The position numbers were made by a program, and so were the translations under genes. The notes under the pieces are model-generated. The model had not been told where the DNA came from. It saw only the letters and a list, made by a program, of their open reading frames with translations, and searched no databases. A stretch of DNA of 46,082 nucleotides from assembly GCA_964571235.1 (NCBI GenBank), contig CAZNAI010000009.1, forward strand, positions 1 to 46,082. Direction: 5' to 3'. The DNA comes from JACRAV01 sp964571235 (GTDB lineage Bacteria; Zixibacteria; MSB-5A5; GN15; FEB-12). Numbering within the stretch: position 1 is the stretch's first letter; each line of letters starts with the position of its first letter. Positions 16,808 to 25,434 of the stretch are shown here, in pieces.

Positions 16808-18373
16808 TTAGAATTGCACATCCTTGATTAATCTGAATTCAACAATATTAGCTGTGTAATACTCGTCGGTGACGAGGAAATTATCGAAGTTGTAGACCCG
16901 GTAACGTCCTTCGAGCTGAATGGTCTTGGCGATTCGATAGGCCGCGCCGATCTCGCCGCTCATCTTCTCCAAATCCTGATCGCGTTTGCTCCGGTACCAC
17001 GTGCCCCCGAAATCGACGGTTAGCTTCCCGATTTCAACCGGATAGGCATGACCAGTTAGCACGTGGTCGGCGAATTCGTAGCTGGTGTTGTCAGAACGGT
17101 CTTGATATTCGCCTACATAGTGCGAGTAGGTAACAGTCATCCGGCCTTTTTTCGCGTCGACCAAATTCAGTTCCCCGGACAGAACATCATAGTCGGTCCG
17201 GGAATTGATATCGTCGTTCTTGCGAATGTGGCTTTCCCACCGTCCACCAATGCTTCCCCATTTATCATCGGAGTACAGGGCGCTGACCGCATGGTTGGTC
17301 CGTGACTCATCCCCCATAAGTGTTACGCCGTCGGTAACGTCAGATTTGCGAGTCGACACGGCCGCTTTGAAATACCAGTGCAGGTCGGGGCGAAGCCAGG
17401 CGTTGGCCAACAGGCCGTCCGATGAAGTCCGATTGACAAAGTCGTCTGAGACACGGTTTTCGTAGCCGATCCGAAGTCCACCAATCCGGTTCCAGGTTTT
17501 GCCGAGTGACACAACATTTTGCAGATTGTCGATTGTTCGCACCGGCGCGTTGCGCTTGGTCGTCGCATAGACAAGACGGTAATCAAGAAGAAGCGTAGGG
17601 GAGAGATATGCTTTCCCGCCGCCCCACCATTGATGCGTCTTTAAGTCCGTATTAGTGGACTCGACTTTGTCGTTGCGATAGTTGAGGCCGCCGGCAAGAT
17701 AGAGCCACTTGACACTCGGGACAGTCGAACTGATGTAGAAGTTCATCTGATCGGCCGTGCGATCGGTTCCCGTGCCGGTGTTGTCAGTGAAATCTATTTT
17801 GCGATATTCGGCCCGCACAAGTCCGTGGGGGTCGCCAACCTGAGTCCCGACGTTAAAGGTTTTGTACGAGTAGTCGGTACTGCGGGTTATCGTGTCATTG
17901 ATAGCCGGAAGAACAAAGAAGTCGGTCCCGTGCTTTTCCGACAGTCCGTACCCACCAAAGAATTTCAAAAAGCGACTGGTTTCATAGGTTGCCTGGATAT
18001 TGGTATTTCTTCTGCGGGTGAAATTGTCTGCGCTGTCACTGTAGACGCGGCGGTACTGGTTATTGGTGGCCGAGAGTGAGAACCGTCCCGGCTTGCCAAT
18101 CCACAGGCGCATGTCACGGTTGTTCAGCGAGACATTATTGAGGCTGGCTTTCAGCGCCATGCCGTTGTCCCAATTGTATCGCCAGTCGTTGGCAGAGAGG
18201 GTGAAGCCCTCATAGGTATTGTAGGTTTCGGAATTGACTGCCTTTGATCCATCCTCATCTAAGTAGATGTAGCCGAAACCGATCTTGCCCGAGCCGCTAT
18301 CGGCGGCAGAGGTCAGCCCGGCGAACAGAACAAGAGCGATCGAGGCGCAAAGAATGTTGGTTATTGCTTTCAT
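16808..18373 (-). CDS. MtrB/PioB-like outer-membrane beta-barrel
   Basis: 521 residues. A signal peptide (MKAITNILCASIALVLFAGLT to ..AA) is followed by alternating amphipathic strands rich in Tyr, Trp, Arg and Asp, such as WRYNWDNGMALKASLNNVSL, ending in VQF with C-terminal Phe as in outer-membrane porins. Position between two multiheme cytochromes supports an MtrB-like role: a barrel sheathing the decaheme wire. The N-terminal CxxC of gamma-proteobacterial MtrB is not seen. ATG 18373 has AAGGAG eight bases upstream. It lies 11 bases after the decaheme gene and 12 before the hexaheme one. Confidence 0.85.
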   Translation of the reverse strand: MKAITNILCASIALVLFAGLTSAADSGSGKIGFGYIYLDEDGSKAVNSETYNTYEGFTLSANDWRYNWDNGMALKASLNNVSLNNRDMRLWIGKPGRFSLSATNNQYRRVYSDSADNFTRRRNTNIQATYETSRFLKFFGGYGLSEKHGTDFFVLPAINDTITRSTDYSYKTFNVGTQVGDPHGLVRAEYRKIDFTDNTGTGTDRTADQMNFYISSTVPSVKWLYLAGGLNYRNDKVESTNTDLKTHQWWGGGKAYLSPTLLLDYRLVYATTKRNAPVRTIDNLQNVVSLGKTWNRIGGLRIGYENRVSDDFVNRTSSDGLLANAWLRPDLHWYFKAAVSTRKSDVTDGVTLMGDESRTNHAVSALYSDDKWGSIGGRWESHIRKNDDINSRTDYDVLSGELNLVDAKKGRMTVTYSHYVGEYQDRSDNTSYEFADHVLTGHAYPVEIGKLTVDFGGTWYRSKRDQDLEKMSGEIGAAYRIAKTIQLEGRYRVYNFDNFLVTDEYYTANIVEFRLIKDVQF

Positions 18374-18384
18374 TGCTCTTCTCC

Positions 18385-19311
18385 TTAGTTCGCGCCGTGG
18401 CACCAGCAGGTCTGACCAAATTTGGAGTCAAGATTGCTGGAGAGCAGTTTTCTAGTTGTAACGGAACCGTGAATTTCGCCGTGGCATGACAAGCAGTCGA
18501 CATTGGCATATGCGCTGTTGTGGGCAGTATTATGTGCCGGCGGAGCCATGTGACAAGCGCTACAGAGACGCTCCTGCGGTTGTTTGAGCAGTAAGTCATT
18601 CTCGCTACCGTGAGGGTCGTGGCATTCGGTACAGCCGCCGCCGTTGGTCATATAAGAATTGACCGGCGCATGTTCGTGCACGAAGGGCCCTGCCTGCTGG
18701 GGATGACAGCTCTGGCAGGTTGCGGCGAATCCAAACATCTGATCCTGATCGGTGCGCTTCACGAAGCGGTGACAACTCAGGCAAGAGACAGCCCCGGATT
18801 CGATAGGATGCGAACTCCGGCGAGCGAATTTGGTCACGGTGTTTTGATGGCACTTCCGGCAAAAATCGGAATCGCCATCAATAAGTAGCGAAGAAGTGTT
18901 CCCGTGTACCTTGTGGCAGGATGCGCAGTTGGTTTGTAGGGTAGTGTGCGTGTCGAATCCGTGATTGTCCAGATCGCGGTGCGGCGTATGGCAGGCGTAG
19001 CACGCATTGTTCGCCGAGTCGCCGTGGAGTAGCGACGGATTCACAATAGTACCCCGGCCTGGATTATCCAGATGTTTCTCCCAGCCAGCGTGGCAGGAGA
19101 TACAGGCGACTTTGGCGGCCGGTTTTCCGGTGGTCGATGCCAGCCGATGCGGTGTTCCGATGAGCGTCTTATCCATATCGGAGTGGCACTCAAGGCAGGT
19201 AGCGTCCTGCGGCGGATCTACCGCTCGCACCGAAGAAACCAGGATCGACCCGGCTGTGATTGCCAGCAGGGTGAGCGCCAGTCGTAGTGGTTGAGCGATG
19301 TTATGCTTCAT
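18385..19311 (-). CDS. Decaheme c-type cytochrome (MtrA/DmsE-like)
   Basis: 308 residues. Signal peptide to about residue 30, then ten CxxCH heme sites (CLECH, CISCH, CYACH, CASCH, CRKCH, CLSCH, CQSCH, CTECH, CSACH, CLSCH) with many extra His for bis-His ligation. This number, the size near 310 and the partner barrel match the MtrA family of periplasmic electron carriers inserted in an outer-membrane barrel. The C-terminus carries a non-canonical CWCH. ATG 19311 gives the best signal peptide; ATG 19332 or 19338 would add a few residues. First gene of the operon, about 50 bases after a strong -10. Confidence 0.92.
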   Translation of the reverse strand: MKHNIAQPLRLALTLLAITAGSILVSSVRAVDPPQDATCLECHSDMDKTLIGTPHRLASTTGKPAAKVACISCHAGWEKHLDNPGRGTIVNPSLLHGDSANNACYACHTPHRDLDNHGFDTHTTLQTNCASCHKVHGNTSSLLIDGDSDFCRKCHQNTVTKFARRSSHPIESGAVSCLSCHRFVKRTDQDQMFGFAATCQSCHPQQAGPFVHEHAPVNSYMTNGGGCTECHDPHGSENDLLLKQPQERLCSACHMAPPAHNTAHNSAYANVDCLSCHGEIHGSVTTRKLLSSNLDSKFGQTCWCHGAN

Positions 19312-19367
19312 TGCGGTACCTATTACCTCCATGGTCAATTGTCACACTATTGTCATTCTCACGCTCA

Positions 19368-19397
19368 ATTATATCGGCAATCAAATATGTGAATCAA
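19368..19397 (-). promoter_or_regulatory. Promoter of the porin-cytochrome operon
   Basis: On the minus strand: TTGATT (19397-19392), an 18-base spacer, and a perfect TATAAT (19373-19368). It lies about 55 bases before the decaheme start. The upstream side holds repeats of TTGATT/AATCAA (AATCAATCAA...TTGATT), which could be an operator. Confidence 0.7.
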
Positions 19398-19542
19398 TAT
19401 TAAATTTGTTGATTGATTTGAGGTTAGGCGCCAAAAGGGAGTATAACAAGTGAAGAGTTTCACGAACTTGCCCGCAAGTGGTGAAATACCAAGCGGGTCA
19501 CCGCGCGAACGTGGATATATTCTATCTACATGTATGCGAAAT

Positions 19543-19564
19543 AAAAAAAGTAGCTGACAGCCAC
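19543..19564 (-). terminator. Intrinsic terminator after the GlcD-like gene
   Basis: On the minus strand GTGGCT, loop GTC, AGCTAC (one G-T pair) is followed by seven T. It lies about 30 bases after the stop at 19594 and separates that gene from the cytochrome operon promoter. Confidence 0.75.
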
Positions 19565-19593
19565 GAAAAGCCACCCGGTGGAGCGAATTGGTC

Positions 19594-20955
19594 TTAGATG
19601 TCGAAAATCTTGCCGGGATTCAGTATTCCCTGCGGGTCGAATTGTCTTTTGACCTGACGCATGAGCGAGAGTGAAGCGCCTGCTTCGAGCTTGAAAAGAT
19701 CTCTATGGCCCAATCCAATTCCGTGCTCGCCGGAAATCGTTCCACCAATTTCCAGAGTTCGCTTGATGACAAGATCATTGACGTCCAGAGCGCGTTGCCA
19801 CTCGGCATCGTCATTTGGGCGGGCAAGCATCAGGGCATGTAGGAGTCCCAGGCCGACATGGCCAAACGTGTACATCGGAAGATTGTGCGACTGGCCGAGA
19901 GTGTGACAGTATTCGACCATTTCAGGAAGAGCAGAAATGGGGAATGCGACGTCATTACGAATGATTTTGAATCCGGGTTTGGCATGTTTAATCGAGTCGG
20001 TAACCCAATGACGAATCTCCCACGGACGGTGTCCGTCGCCAAGTGTCAACGGTGTACCGCCCAACTCTGCGCTGATCCCTTCAGTAAGTTGGCTATTTGA
20101 TTCGAGCACCGGCTTGGGGCCGTGAAATTCTAAGAAGAGGGAGGGAACTTCCCGGAGCCCATACCCTTTGAGCTGATTGAGCGCACCCATGACGTGGCGG
20201 TCCAGGAACTCGATGGCGGCGATATCGATGCCACACCGGCGGATTTCCGAAACGGCTTTGGCGGCAGACGTTTCACTTGGGAAAACGAAAGCCGTCTGGA
20301 GTCGGTCTTCCGGAATGCCTGCCAACTTAAGTGTGATTGAACCTATGATGCCGAGCGTGCCCTCCGAGCCGCAGATCAAATCCACCAAATTGTAGCCGCT
20401 CGATCTCTTGACCGCCCTGTTTCCCAGCTTGATAATTTCGCCCGTACCGGTGACAACCGTGAGCGAGAGAACGTACTCTTTCGTCCCGCCGTATTTCACT
20501 GAGTAGATTCCGCTAGCGTTAGTTGAGACCATTCCGCCGATTGTAGCAATATCGCCTGAACCACCGGGAGAGGGTGGAAAAAAGAGGCCGTCGCGCTTTA
20601 GATGATTATTCAAATGGTCATAGAGGATCCCCGGCTCGATTTCGATCTGGAGATCGTCGGGCCAGTAGTTCAAGATTTTGGTCATTTGGCTGACATCTAG
20701 GACGATGCCGCCGTGACAGGGGATAGTTGAACCTTCTAAAGCGCTACCTGCGCCACGGGTGGTGATGCAAGTTCGCAACTCTGCGCAGGCCTTAACGACC
20801 TGTGATATTTCATCAATAGTTAAGGGCCATACTACCGCGAGTGGTGTGACCCCGGGCAGGGTCGATTCATCGCGAGAGGCGACACTGAGATGATCGGGGT
20901 GTGTAGAAATGCGGTCAGGCGGAAGAATGCGCGACAGCGTATCGAGAATATTCAT
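19594..20955 (-). CDS. FAD-binding 2-hydroxyacid dehydrogenase (GlcD/D-lactate dehydrogenase type)
   Basis: 453 residues of the VAO/PCMH flavoprotein family. The FAD domain shows TRGAGSALEGS, PGGSGDIATIGGMVSTNASG and ICGSEGTLGIIGSITLKL. The C-terminal cap ends in the FAD-oxidase C signature GEHGIGLGHRDLF and PQGILNPGKIF. Such enzymes oxidise D-lactate, glycolate or D-2-hydroxyglutarate and pass electrons to quinone, cytochrome or ETF. No GlcE/GlcF partner is adjacent. It stands just upstream of the cytochrome operon but is separated from it by a terminator. Exact substrate unknown. Confidence 0.9.
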   Translation of the reverse strand: MNILDTLSRILPPDRISTHPDHLSVASRDESTLPGVTPLAVVWPLTIDEISQVVKACAELRTCITTRGAGSALEGSTIPCHGGIVLDVSQMTKILNYWPDDLQIEIEPGILYDHLNNHLKRDGLFFPPSPGGSGDIATIGGMVSTNASGIYSVKYGGTKEYVLSLTVVTGTGEIIKLGNRAVKRSSGYNLVDLICGSEGTLGIIGSITLKLAGIPEDRLQTAFVFPSETSAAKAVSEIRRCGIDIAAIEFLDRHVMGALNQLKGYGLREVPSLFLEFHGPKPVLESNSQLTEGISAELGGTPLTLGDGHRPWEIRHWVTDSIKHAKPGFKIIRNDVAFPISALPEMVEYCHTLGQSHNLPMYTFGHVGLGLLHALMLARPNDDAEWQRALDVNDLVIKRTLEIGGTISGEHGIGLGHRDLFKLEAGASLSLMRQVKRQFDPQGILNPGKIFDI

Positions 20956-20989
20956 TACCTAAAGCTCATTGGTTTCACCGTTTCCACCA

Positions 20990-21018
20990 ATTATAGAGCG
21001 GCGCGGCCTGAGGGAAAA
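20990..21018 (-). promoter_or_regulatory. Candidate promoter of the GlcD-like gene
   Basis: A perfect TATAAT on the minus strand (20995-20990) lies 35 bases before the start codon. The hexamer 17 bases upstream, TTTTCC, is a poor -35, so an activator may be required. Confidence 0.5.
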
Positions 21019-21023
21019 GCAAA

Positions 21024-21052
21024 AACAAAAGGCCGCCCCGGGTGGAGCGGCC
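21024..21052 (-). terminator. Terminator of dockerin gene 1, shared sequence
   Basis: The stem arms GGCCGCCCC and GGAGCGGCC (21031-21052, with a G-T pair) are followed on the minus strand by TTTTGTTTTTG. The 22-base stem-loop is identical to that at 23076-23097 after the neighbouring dockerin gene. Confidence 0.85.
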
Positions 21053-21079
21053 TTGATTCTTCTACGGTGCGTGGTTTGG

Positions 21080-22756
21080 CTATTGACAGGGAGCGGTCGG
21101 TGTGAAAGAAATGTACGAAAAATCGAGGAGCGCGGTGAGGTCGGAGATGTCGATGTTCCCGTCGGGCGAGCCATCACAATTGGCTGACTTCTGACAGCAG
21201 AGTGGAGAGAACGAAATATACAGATAATCGATTATTCTGGTCACGTCTGCGATGTCAATATTATCGCTTACATCGCAATCGACATTGCCTGTGAAGCCTC
21301 GGCAACATCCCCCTGTCCGAGCGAAGAACTTGGCAATCACCAATCGGGTGCTCTTTCCGGCCACCTGAACGGTTTTGATTTGTTGTATAGGAATAGTCTG
21401 CCCGAGCGCTATAAAGCGAACCCGAGTCGCCTGATATACCTGGCTGTTTGTGGTCGTAACAGTAGCCACCCGATCAAATTCAACTTCGAATGTGGCGGGA
21501 TTGGATTTGACCATCCAAAATGATTTTACTACTGGATTGCCAAAACCAGCCGACGTTGCAACAGATACAACTCCGCCGCCCGGGACAGTTGTCGAGCCCT
21601 GTAAAGTAGCACCATTATAGGCGGCGATCAGCACATTGGGGTCACCGAGCGGATTGAAATCACAGGTGAGCTGGAGAGGTCCGCCGGCGTTGGCGATCTT
21701 CCACCCCATCAGCACAACATCTGTGGGCGAAGAGGATCGCAGGCGGTTGACTGGCGAAACTGTGCCTACAATGCCTACTGACATTTCCGAACCGGAGTCG
21801 ATGAGGTTTTGGGTTACAAAATCGAGTTGGATCGAATCGGCATCGAGGGCTTCGAATGAAACCCCATCGTTGCCGCTGGGTCCGATATTATCCACAATCA
21901 AGAGACCCGAAGAGTCGGTAAGAGTCGCGTTACCGAGAGGTGTAGCGTTGGAGCACGCAGTACAAACCGTCGGAAGAATGGCGTGGTACGCAAGTGAATC
22001 CGGCACGGCCCGCTGGGTTCCGTCTTTTTTCAGAAACATGGGCAGATGGACCGGCGCCAGCGAAACAGGATTGACCGGTGTTGGATAAGGGACGAGAGTC
22101 ATCGAGACCGATCGCGCCAGCGAAGAAGATGTGGCGGCAGTGATTTCAAACTGAGCCAGCAGTGTGTTGGTCGCCGAGAATTCGGCGCAACCGGTCGCAC
22201 CGACCATCGCTGTGGTGCCGTCGGTTAGTTCCCAGTCGAACAGTGTGGGGAGAGGGGCAACCTGTACATTGCTGATAATCGCCGGCATTCCACCGATTTG
22301 CACTTGAAAGGGTACGGTGAGCGATGTGATGGGATCGGGTACTGAAAAGTACATTCGCACGGCGAGCGGTTGGGGAGTTCCGATGTCGGCCGGATACATG
22401 TTTTTATCAAGCCAGACATTCGTACCGGCTTTCGGTTGTGGGACAATCGGTGTTCCGAGTGGGGTGCAACTGAAATTGTATATGAAGTCACAATACAAGT
22501 AGCGCACCATCAATTGAAGATCGGCGATATTAACATTGTCGCGGCCATCAAGTTCGGCGTTTCCGTAGTTAAAGAGCGCACCCCCAACATAGAGGTGGCC
22601 GAGCAAGGCACTCAGGTCATTGATATCGATTGCGTCCGATGGGTCAACGTCGATATTTCCGCAGGGTTGTGAGCCGACCGGGGCTGACAGTGTCCACGTT
22701 GTAAGAGCCGCCAACACCAGGTGCCTTAAGCGAAATGAAGATTGGTCCGGATGCAT
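21080..22756 (-). CDS. Secreted protein with dockerin-like modules at both ends
   Basis: 558 residues. After a signal peptide come two dockerin-like modules (GNIDVDPSDAIDINDLSALL and NVNIADLQLMVRYLY, about residues 30-95). Two beta-sandwich, cohesin-size or Ig-like regions without a recognised catalytic site follow. The C-terminal pair is NVDCDVSDNIDIADVTRIID and DGNIDISDLTALLDFSYIS. ATG 22756 has AGGGAGGA four bases upstream. The middle shares the motif GTPIVPQPK...PFQVQIGG with the neighbour's GPPLVPQL...PFRVLIGT, so the two are paralogues. Likely extracellular and calcium dependent; binding partner unknown. Confidence 0.85.
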   Translation of the reverse strand: MHPDQSSFRLRHLVLAALTTWTLSAPVGSQPCGNIDVDPSDAIDINDLSALLGHLYVGGALFNYGNAELDGRDNVNIADLQLMVRYLYCDFIYNFSCTPLGTPIVPQPKAGTNVWLDKNMYPADIGTPQPLAVRMYFSVPDPITSLTVPFQVQIGGMPAIISNVQVAPLPTLFDWELTDGTTAMVGATGCAEFSATNTLLAQFEITAATSSSLARSVSMTLVPYPTPVNPVSLAPVHLPMFLKKDGTQRAVPDSLAYHAILPTVCTACSNATPLGNATLTDSSGLLIVDNIGPSGNDGVSFEALDADSIQLDFVTQNLIDSGSEMSVGIVGTVSPVNRLRSSSPTDVVLMGWKIANAGGPLQLTCDFNPLGDPNVLIAAYNGATLQGSTTVPGGGVVSVATSAGFGNPVVKSFWMVKSNPATFEVEFDRVATVTTTNSQVYQATRVRFIALGQTIPIQQIKTVQVAGKSTRLVIAKFFARTGGCCRGFTGNVDCDVSDNIDIADVTRIIDYLYISFSPLCCQKSANCDGSPDGNIDISDLTALLDFSYISFTPTAPCQ

Positions 22757-22962
22757 AGAATCCTCCCTGATCATAAGATTTGATCTACTGTGTTTTCAAA
22801 GTACATAGATAACAATCGCGGCATGACTGCCGCCGCGATCACGGACAGCGGCGAAGGCCCGAACTGTGGCCATCTGGCCACACCCAACCGTTTGATCTAA
22901 GAATCAGAATTTGATACTGGACCCGACAGACCTATAATATCCGTGTCGCCCAATTGTGTCAA
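22757..22962 (-). promoter_or_regulatory. Promoter and structured leader of dockerin gene 1
   Basis: On the minus strand TTGACA (22962-22957), a 17-base spacer, and TATTAT (22939-22934) make a near-consensus sigma70-type promoter. The leader is about 170 bases and holds a perfect 8-bp hairpin ATCGCGGC/GCCGCGAT (22815-22822 with 22832-22839) plus the palindrome TGGCCAGATGGCCA. I see no match to a known riboswitch class. The same promoter hexamers and spacing occur before the dockerin gene at 32411. Confidence 0.75.
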
Positions 22963-23068
22963 GCGAAAAGGAAGGGGGTTAGTCCGCCGGTAGTACCTCA
23001 AGAGTTGAGAATCTGAGTTATGTCCCGATTACCGAAGAAGGCGCCAACTGGAAAAAGCGTGCAACAAC

Positions 23069-23097
23069 AAAAAAAGGCCGCCCCGGGTGGAGCGGCC
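23069..23097 (-). terminator. Terminator of dockerin gene 2, shared sequence
   Basis: This 22-base stem-loop (23076-23097) is the same as at 21031-21052 and is followed on the minus strand by seven T. It is 24 bases after the stop of the gene at 23122. Confidence 0.85.
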
Positions 23098-23121
23098 GTA
23101 CAATCTAGACATTGCAGTCCG

Positions 23122-24111
23122 TTACAGACAGAAAGCCGTCGGAGAGAAACTGATATAGAGATAGTCGATCAAAGCGCTCAAGTCGGCGATGTCGACGGCT
23201 CCGTCGGGCGAGCCATCGCAGTTGGCTTCCAGTTTACAACAGAGGGGTGAAAAGCTGATATACAGGTAGTCAATCAAGGCGCTGAGATCGGCAATATCAG
23301 TTGTCTCGGCCAAGTCGCAGTCGACATTGCCGGATTGGTCTACGCAACACGGAATAAATGAGGCGACGGTGGGACTGAGGTACGTACGCTGCGGAAGTTC
23401 ACCGTATATCAGCAGTGGATAATAAGCGCTGTCTTGCGGAAATGTAACCAATTCCATGGAGATCGGCAGTGGGTCGGGACTTGGAGGCAAAGGGGCGGAA
23501 ATCTGGAACTGAAGAATTTTGTATCGCCCGGCCGGAGCAGAACCCACACCGTGTGGTACAATGATATTGTTTGCTTCTATAGTTGGAAGCAATGTAAGCG
23601 CAGGCAAGTTGGAAGTTGAAAGTGTTCCCCTGACTACTTGGGCTTCTTGTGTACCGATGAGAACTCGAAAAGGCAGTTGAAGCGCTTTAAGCCCAGAGTC
23701 AATCTTAATAACCAAGCTAACCGTCAAAGGACCGGAAAGATACGCGGGGACTGTAGAAGGCTCTACCGAAACAAGATTCTCGTTCGACAGTTGGGGAACC
23801 AGTGGCGGGCCTAACGTCGAACAATCGCCACAAAAGTAGCCGGATTCGATAGAGTAGAGGCAATAGGGGAATTCGAGACGGTCGCTTATGTTGAGTCCAA
23901 GATGGTGATCGAATTCATAGGCTCTTGGACAACCGGGGGGTGAAAATGAGATGTAGCCGTAGTCTATTGCGGCCGACAGATCGGCTATCGTCATTGTGCC
24001 GTCACAATCGGAGTCGCCACAGAGTTGCGCCTGAGACCCAGTAGGAGTAACGAGCAAAAGAAGGGTTGCACAAGCAAGCGTCAGAAGTTGTCCGCACCTT
24101 CGAGAACGCAC
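23122..24111 (-). CDS. Secreted protein with dockerin-like modules at both ends (paralogue)
   Basis: 329 residues. Signal peptide ending near VTPTGSQA, then an N-terminal dockerin-like pair whose second half is degenerate (CDGTMTIADLSAAIDYGYIS; GLNISDRLEFPYCLY). One beta-sandwich domain (about 100-245) is related to that of the neighbour. Two well-kept C-terminal modules follow (NVDCDLAETTDIADLSALID and DGAVDIADLSALIDYLYIS). GTG 24111 is chosen because GGAGG lies six bases upstream; the farther TTG at 24150 has no such site. It is like a shorter version of the gene at 21080 and shares its terminator sequence. No catalytic motif is seen. Confidence 0.85.
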   Translation of the reverse strand: MRSRRCGQLLTLACATLLLLVTPTGSQAQLCGDSDCDGTMTIADLSAAIDYGYISFSPPGCPRAYEFDHHLGLNISDRLEFPYCLYSIESGYFCGDCSTLGPPLVPQLSNENLVSVEPSTVPAYLSGPLTVSLVIKIDSGLKALQLPFRVLIGTQEAQVVRGTLSTSNLPALTLLPTIEANNIIVPHGVGSAPAGRYKILQFQISAPLPPSPDPLPISMELVTFPQDSAYYPLLIYGELPQRTYLSPTVASFIPCCVDQSGNVDCDLAETTDIADLSALIDYLYISFSPLCCKLEANCDGSPDGAVDIADLSALIDYLYISFSPTAFCL

Positions 24112-24288
24112 CGCATACCTCCAATATGCCCTGAACGATTTACAGATCAAAAGTACCGATGGCCATTACCTGCAGGGGTAGAGTAAACCTGCTGGCGGAG
24201 CGTTGGCTCCTATCATACCGCAACAATGGGACAATTAGCACATTATGTCAAATATAAAGATTGCGCCGATCCTCAGATGGGACCCGTC

Positions 24289-25251
24289 CTATTGTCGGGC
24301 GAGGGAGTGGGACTGAGCATTTACACCAATCGGTGCTGCCACCCGCATATCGTGGGCCAGTTCGATGGAAGGGCGGACATCGGCAAGGCCAAAGCCCCGA
24401 CCGGAAAGAGTGCGGCGGTAAACTTCGGTGTGCAGATCAGTGAATCCTTCGCTGAACTCGACTTCCTGACTGTCGATGGTTATCGACCGGTAAGTCGGCT
24501 GATTCTTGGCTTTGATCTCAGACGGGAGGTTGGTCCGGTCGATTGAGAGAAACCAACGCACATTGGCGCGTTCGAGTTCAAGAAAACCAGAAGTAGTCAG
24601 CGGATTAGAGACGTGAAGCTCGTTCTGCTTGACGGGACCGAAAAGCCAGATCAGCAGATCGAAGAAGTGTATTCCGATATTCGTCGCCAGACCGCCGGAA
24701 CGCTCGACATTCCCCTTCCAGGAGACAAGATACCAAAGTCCGCGAGATGTAATGTAGGTAAGAACGACTTCGTGTTTCTTTCCGGACTTATCAGCAAGCA
24801 GTTTCTCGCGGAGCGCGATGAGGGCGGGGTGGACCCGGAGTTGAAGGATTGTGAAAACACGGCGTCCTGATTCGTTTTCGAGTTCGTGTAAAGCATCGAT
24901 ATTCCACGGATTGAGCACCAGCGGCTTTTCGCAGATCGCATCGGCCCCGATTCGGAGGGCGAACCGGACATGGGCGTCGTGCAGATAATTCGGCGAACAG
25001 ATTGTCAGGTAGTGGACTCGGGCGTCGTCACCCTGACGGCGGAGTTTTTCGCAGTGGCGGTCGAATCGTTCAAATTCGGTGAAGAACTTGACATCGGTAA
25101 AGAAAGAGTCAAGCACGCCGACCGAATCACTCGGATCGCATGCCGCCAGAAGCCGGTTGCCGGTTTCTCTGATTGCCTTCAAATGACGGGGGGCGATATA
25201 CCCGCCCACGCCGGTCATAGCGAAGTTCTTGAGAGTCTGGGAATTACTCAT
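24289..25251 (-). CDS. Gfo/Idh/MocA oxidoreductase, WlbA/WbpB-like
   Basis: 320 residues. The N-terminal Rossmann region begins KNFAMTGVGGYIAPRHLKAI. The catalytic EKPLVLNPWNIDAL and the C-terminal domain GGLATNIGIHFFDLLIWLFG follow. This arrangement matches WlbA/WbpB, which oxidises UDP-N-acetyl-glucosaminuronate at C3 in making diacetamido-mannuronate sugars of surface polysaccharides. The other steps (aminotransferase, acetyltransferase, epimerase) are not in the window. No ribosome binding site is obvious before ATG 25251, but the alignment of the N-terminus supports that start. Divergent from the HD-like operon. Confidence 0.8.
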   Translation of the reverse strand: MSNSQTLKNFAMTGVGGYIAPRHLKAIRETGNRLLAACDPSDSVGVLDSFFTDVKFFTEFERFDRHCEKLRRQGDDARVHYLTICSPNYLHDAHVRFALRIGADAICEKPLVLNPWNIDALHELENESGRRVFTILQLRVHPALIALREKLLADKSGKKHEVVLTYITSRGLWYLVSWKGNVERSGGLATNIGIHFFDLLIWLFGPVKQNELHVSNPLTTSGFLELERANVRWFLSIDRTNLPSEIKAKNQPTYRSITIDSQEVEFSEGFTDLHTEVYRRTLSGRGFGLADVRPSIELAHDMRVAAPIGVNAQSHSLARQ

Positions 25252-25434
25252 ATTGGGTCAAGTATCGGTAGTTTGGTGTCTTTCTGTTGCCATCAGTTTG
25301 TTGGCGAAAGGTACATCCAGCCGTCGGCAACTTCAACCAGTATCTGGGCGGGGATTTGTAATTGACCGTCCCGCCGCTGGCCGGTATCTTTGCTACCCTA
25401 TAATGAAACGTTTTTCCTATTCTTGAGGACTAAG

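Noticed and set aside
22757..22930. Known riboswitch in the leader of the dockerin gene
   Set aside because: The hairpin is clear, but none of the conserved cores of common riboswitch classes was recognised.
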